DNA of 15,882 bases from CAMLHU01 sp049680185 (lineage in GTDB: Bacteria; Gemmatimonadota; Gemmatimonadetes; Gemmatimonadales; GWC2-71-9), in contig JBAUHI010000072.1 of the NCBI GenBank assembly GCA_049680185.1, forward strand, positions 1-15,882. The letters run 5' to 3'. Positions 15,099 to 15,882 of the stretch are shown one piece after another. A model generated the notes under the pieces. That model saw only the letters and a program-made list of their open reading frames with translations. It was not told the DNA's origin and ran no database searches. Each line of letters begins with the position of its first letter. Within the stretch, counting starts at the first letter, position 1. A program made the translations under genes and the position numbers.

Positions 15099-15563
15099 GT
15101 GCTCAAACCCGGGACCAAAGCCCCCGCCTTCTCGCTGCCCGCCGATGACGGCACCACGGTGTCGCTCAAGGACCTGAAGGGGAAGCGTGTCGTGCTCTAC
15201 TTCTACCCCAAGGACGACACCTCGGGCTGCACCGTCGAGGCGTGCGAGTTCCGCGACAGCTGGGCGGCGGTCCGACGCGCTGGTGCTGTGGTCCTCGGGG
15301 TCTCTCCGGACGGCGTGACCTCGCACGGGAAGTTCAAGGCCAAGTACCAACTTCCGTTCCGCCTGCTCGCCGACGCCGATCACGCGGTGGCCGAGGCGTA
15401 TGGTGTGTGGGGCGAGAAGTCGATGTACGGCCGCCGGTACTTCGGGATCCTGCGGACCACCTTTCTGATCGATGCCTCGGGCAAGGTCCTGCAAGTGTTC
15501 GAAAAGGTCCGCCCCCGAGGCCATTCCGCCCAAGTCTTGGAGGCACTCCGGGCCCATCCGTAG
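15099..15563 (+). CDS. bcp: Thioredoxin-dependent peroxiredoxin, BCP/PrxQ type
   Basis: A 154-residue cytosolic thiol peroxidase that reduces hydrogen peroxide and alkyl hydroperoxides. It has the fold signature APAFSLPADDG, then VVLYFYPKDDTSGCTVEAC. The peroxidatic Cys44 and resolving Cys49 are five residues apart, the arrangement of the intramolecular-disulfide BCP class. The active-site Thr41 and the Arg in LRTTFLID (Arg119) are kept. Other family segments are VVLGVSPDGVTSHGKFKAKY, PFRLLADADHAVAEAYGVW and the C-terminal FEKVRPRGHSAQVL. The start is GTG, supported by GAGGGA five bases upstream; the next in-frame Met is at residue 109. Length is normal. It probably has its own promoter, since a 537-bp repeat-filled gap precedes it. 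Confidence 0.95.
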   Translation: MLKPGTKAPAFSLPADDGTTVSLKDLKGKRVVLYFYPKDDTSGCTVEACEFRDSWAAVRRAGAVVLGVSPDGVTSHGKFKAKYQLPFRLLADADHAVAEAYGVWGEKSMYGRRYFGILRTTFLIDASGKVLQVFEKVRPRGHSAQVLEALRAHP

Positions 15564-15578
15564 CCCTACGGAGCCCGG
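15548..15578 (+). terminator. Hairpin overlapping the peroxiredoxin stop codon
   Basis: CCGGGC (15548-15553) pairs with GCCCGG (15573-15578), and TCCGTAG (15557-15563) with CTACGGA (15666 minus 100, that is 15566-15572). The total is 13 bp with a three-base bulge and a very small loop. Only TTGT follows, so termination is plausible but not certain. Confidence 0.55.
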
Positions 15579-15616
15579 TTGTCGCGGCTCACTTCTGCGC
15601 CTAATCTTCCCGGCCG

Positions 15617-15882
15617 TTGCCCTGTTCTAACCGGCCTGGAGGCCCTATCCGGTACCACATCGTTATTCTTGCCGCACTCCTGTCCGCGTGCGCCGGGGCC
15701 ACACCCGCCTCGCACACCTGGGTCGATCCCCTTCCCGGCGAGAGCCATCTCCAGAACATCCGGCAGCTGACCTTCGGCGGCAACAACGCCGAGGCGTACT
15801 TCTCGGCCGATGGTCAGTGGCTCGTCTTCCAGCGCGCCCCGGATCTCACCAAGGGGTGCGACCAGGAATACGTGATGAAGAT
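15617..15882 (+). CDS. PD40/TolB-like lipoprotein, N-terminal part (runs off the window)
   Basis: The frame encodes a short hydrophobic segment with a perfect lipobox, HIVILAALLSAC, so the product should be a lipid-anchored envelope protein. The mature part has LQNIRQLTFGGNNAEAYFSADGQWLVFQ, a WD40-like (PD40/TolB-type) propeller blade. The gene continues beyond the right edge. The start is unusual. The frame opens after a TAA at 15602, and the only conventional in-frame start is TTG at 15617, which has no ribosome binding site. A good TGGAGG (15637-15642) instead lies four bases before ATC at 15647, which would give a natural 15-residue signal beginning with Arg at position 2. The coordinate given is the outer limit. 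Confidence 0.75.
   Translation, partial: MPCSNRPGGPIRYHIVILAALLSACAGATPASHTWVDPLPGESHLQNIRQLTFGGNNAEAYFSADGQWLVFQRAPDLTKGCDQEYVMK

Noticed and set aside
14569..15148. Open frames with HGGHG-type translations in the repeat region
   Set aside because: They are translations of the palindromic repeats, with no ribosome site or conserved domain.

Overview
This is a chromosome-like window of high GC content from a Gram-negative-type bacterium. It holds outer-membrane and exported proteins, a lipoprotein signal, and short AHAQ/SAQQ-type signal-peptide ends. The mix of an M14 carboxypeptidase, a PD40/TolB-like lipoprotein, a variant HD-GYP protein and a beta-barrel protein resembles Gemmatimonadota. 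That placement is inferred from style and gene content; no marker gene proves it. There is no phage, plasmid, IS transposase, CRISPR, tRNA or rRNA in the window.

Layout, left to right. A partial HEAT-like protein is translationally coupled to an HD-GYP protein (242-1528). A TPP riboswitch with a strong downstream hairpin precedes thiC (1809-3515, thiamine pyrimidine synthesis). A small outer-membrane barrel gene (3678-4304) converges on a minus-strand FAD oxidoreductase (4356-5453) over a shared terminator. Divergent from that oxidoreductase, across two arrays of 7-bp tandem repeats, are a metallo-beta-lactamase/double-rhodanese protein resembling persulfide dioxygenases (5624-7027) and a BaiN/HI0933-type flavoprotein (7076-8314). 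On the minus strand are a small exported protein (8342-8887), a NarL-type response regulator (8926-9585) overlapping its sensor kinase (9582-11372), and an exported beta-sandwich-like protein (11472-12125). Next are a 56-residue membrane protein (+), a 121-residue helical protein (-), an exported M14 metallopeptidase (+, 12966-14561), a 537-bp intergenic region with two copies of a palindromic repeat, a BCP-type peroxiredoxin (15099-15563) and the start of a PD40 lipoprotein that runs off the window.

Most of the genes are ordinary housekeeping or accessory functions. The clear functional units are the riboswitch-thiC pair, the two-component system with its ATGA overlap, and possibly a sulfur/redox neighbourhood at 4.3-8.3 kb.

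The least ordinary material is non-coding. At least three intergenic regions (about 5.5, 11.4 and 12.15 kb) contain decayed arrays with a 7-bp period; one is an intact G-rich GGGCTTA array. The region at 14.6-15.0 kb carries two copies of a palindromic interspersed repeat. The thiC leader has a long hairpin without a U-tract. The last gene has a good ribosome binding site in front of ATC rather than ATG. I found no convincing new multi-gene system.
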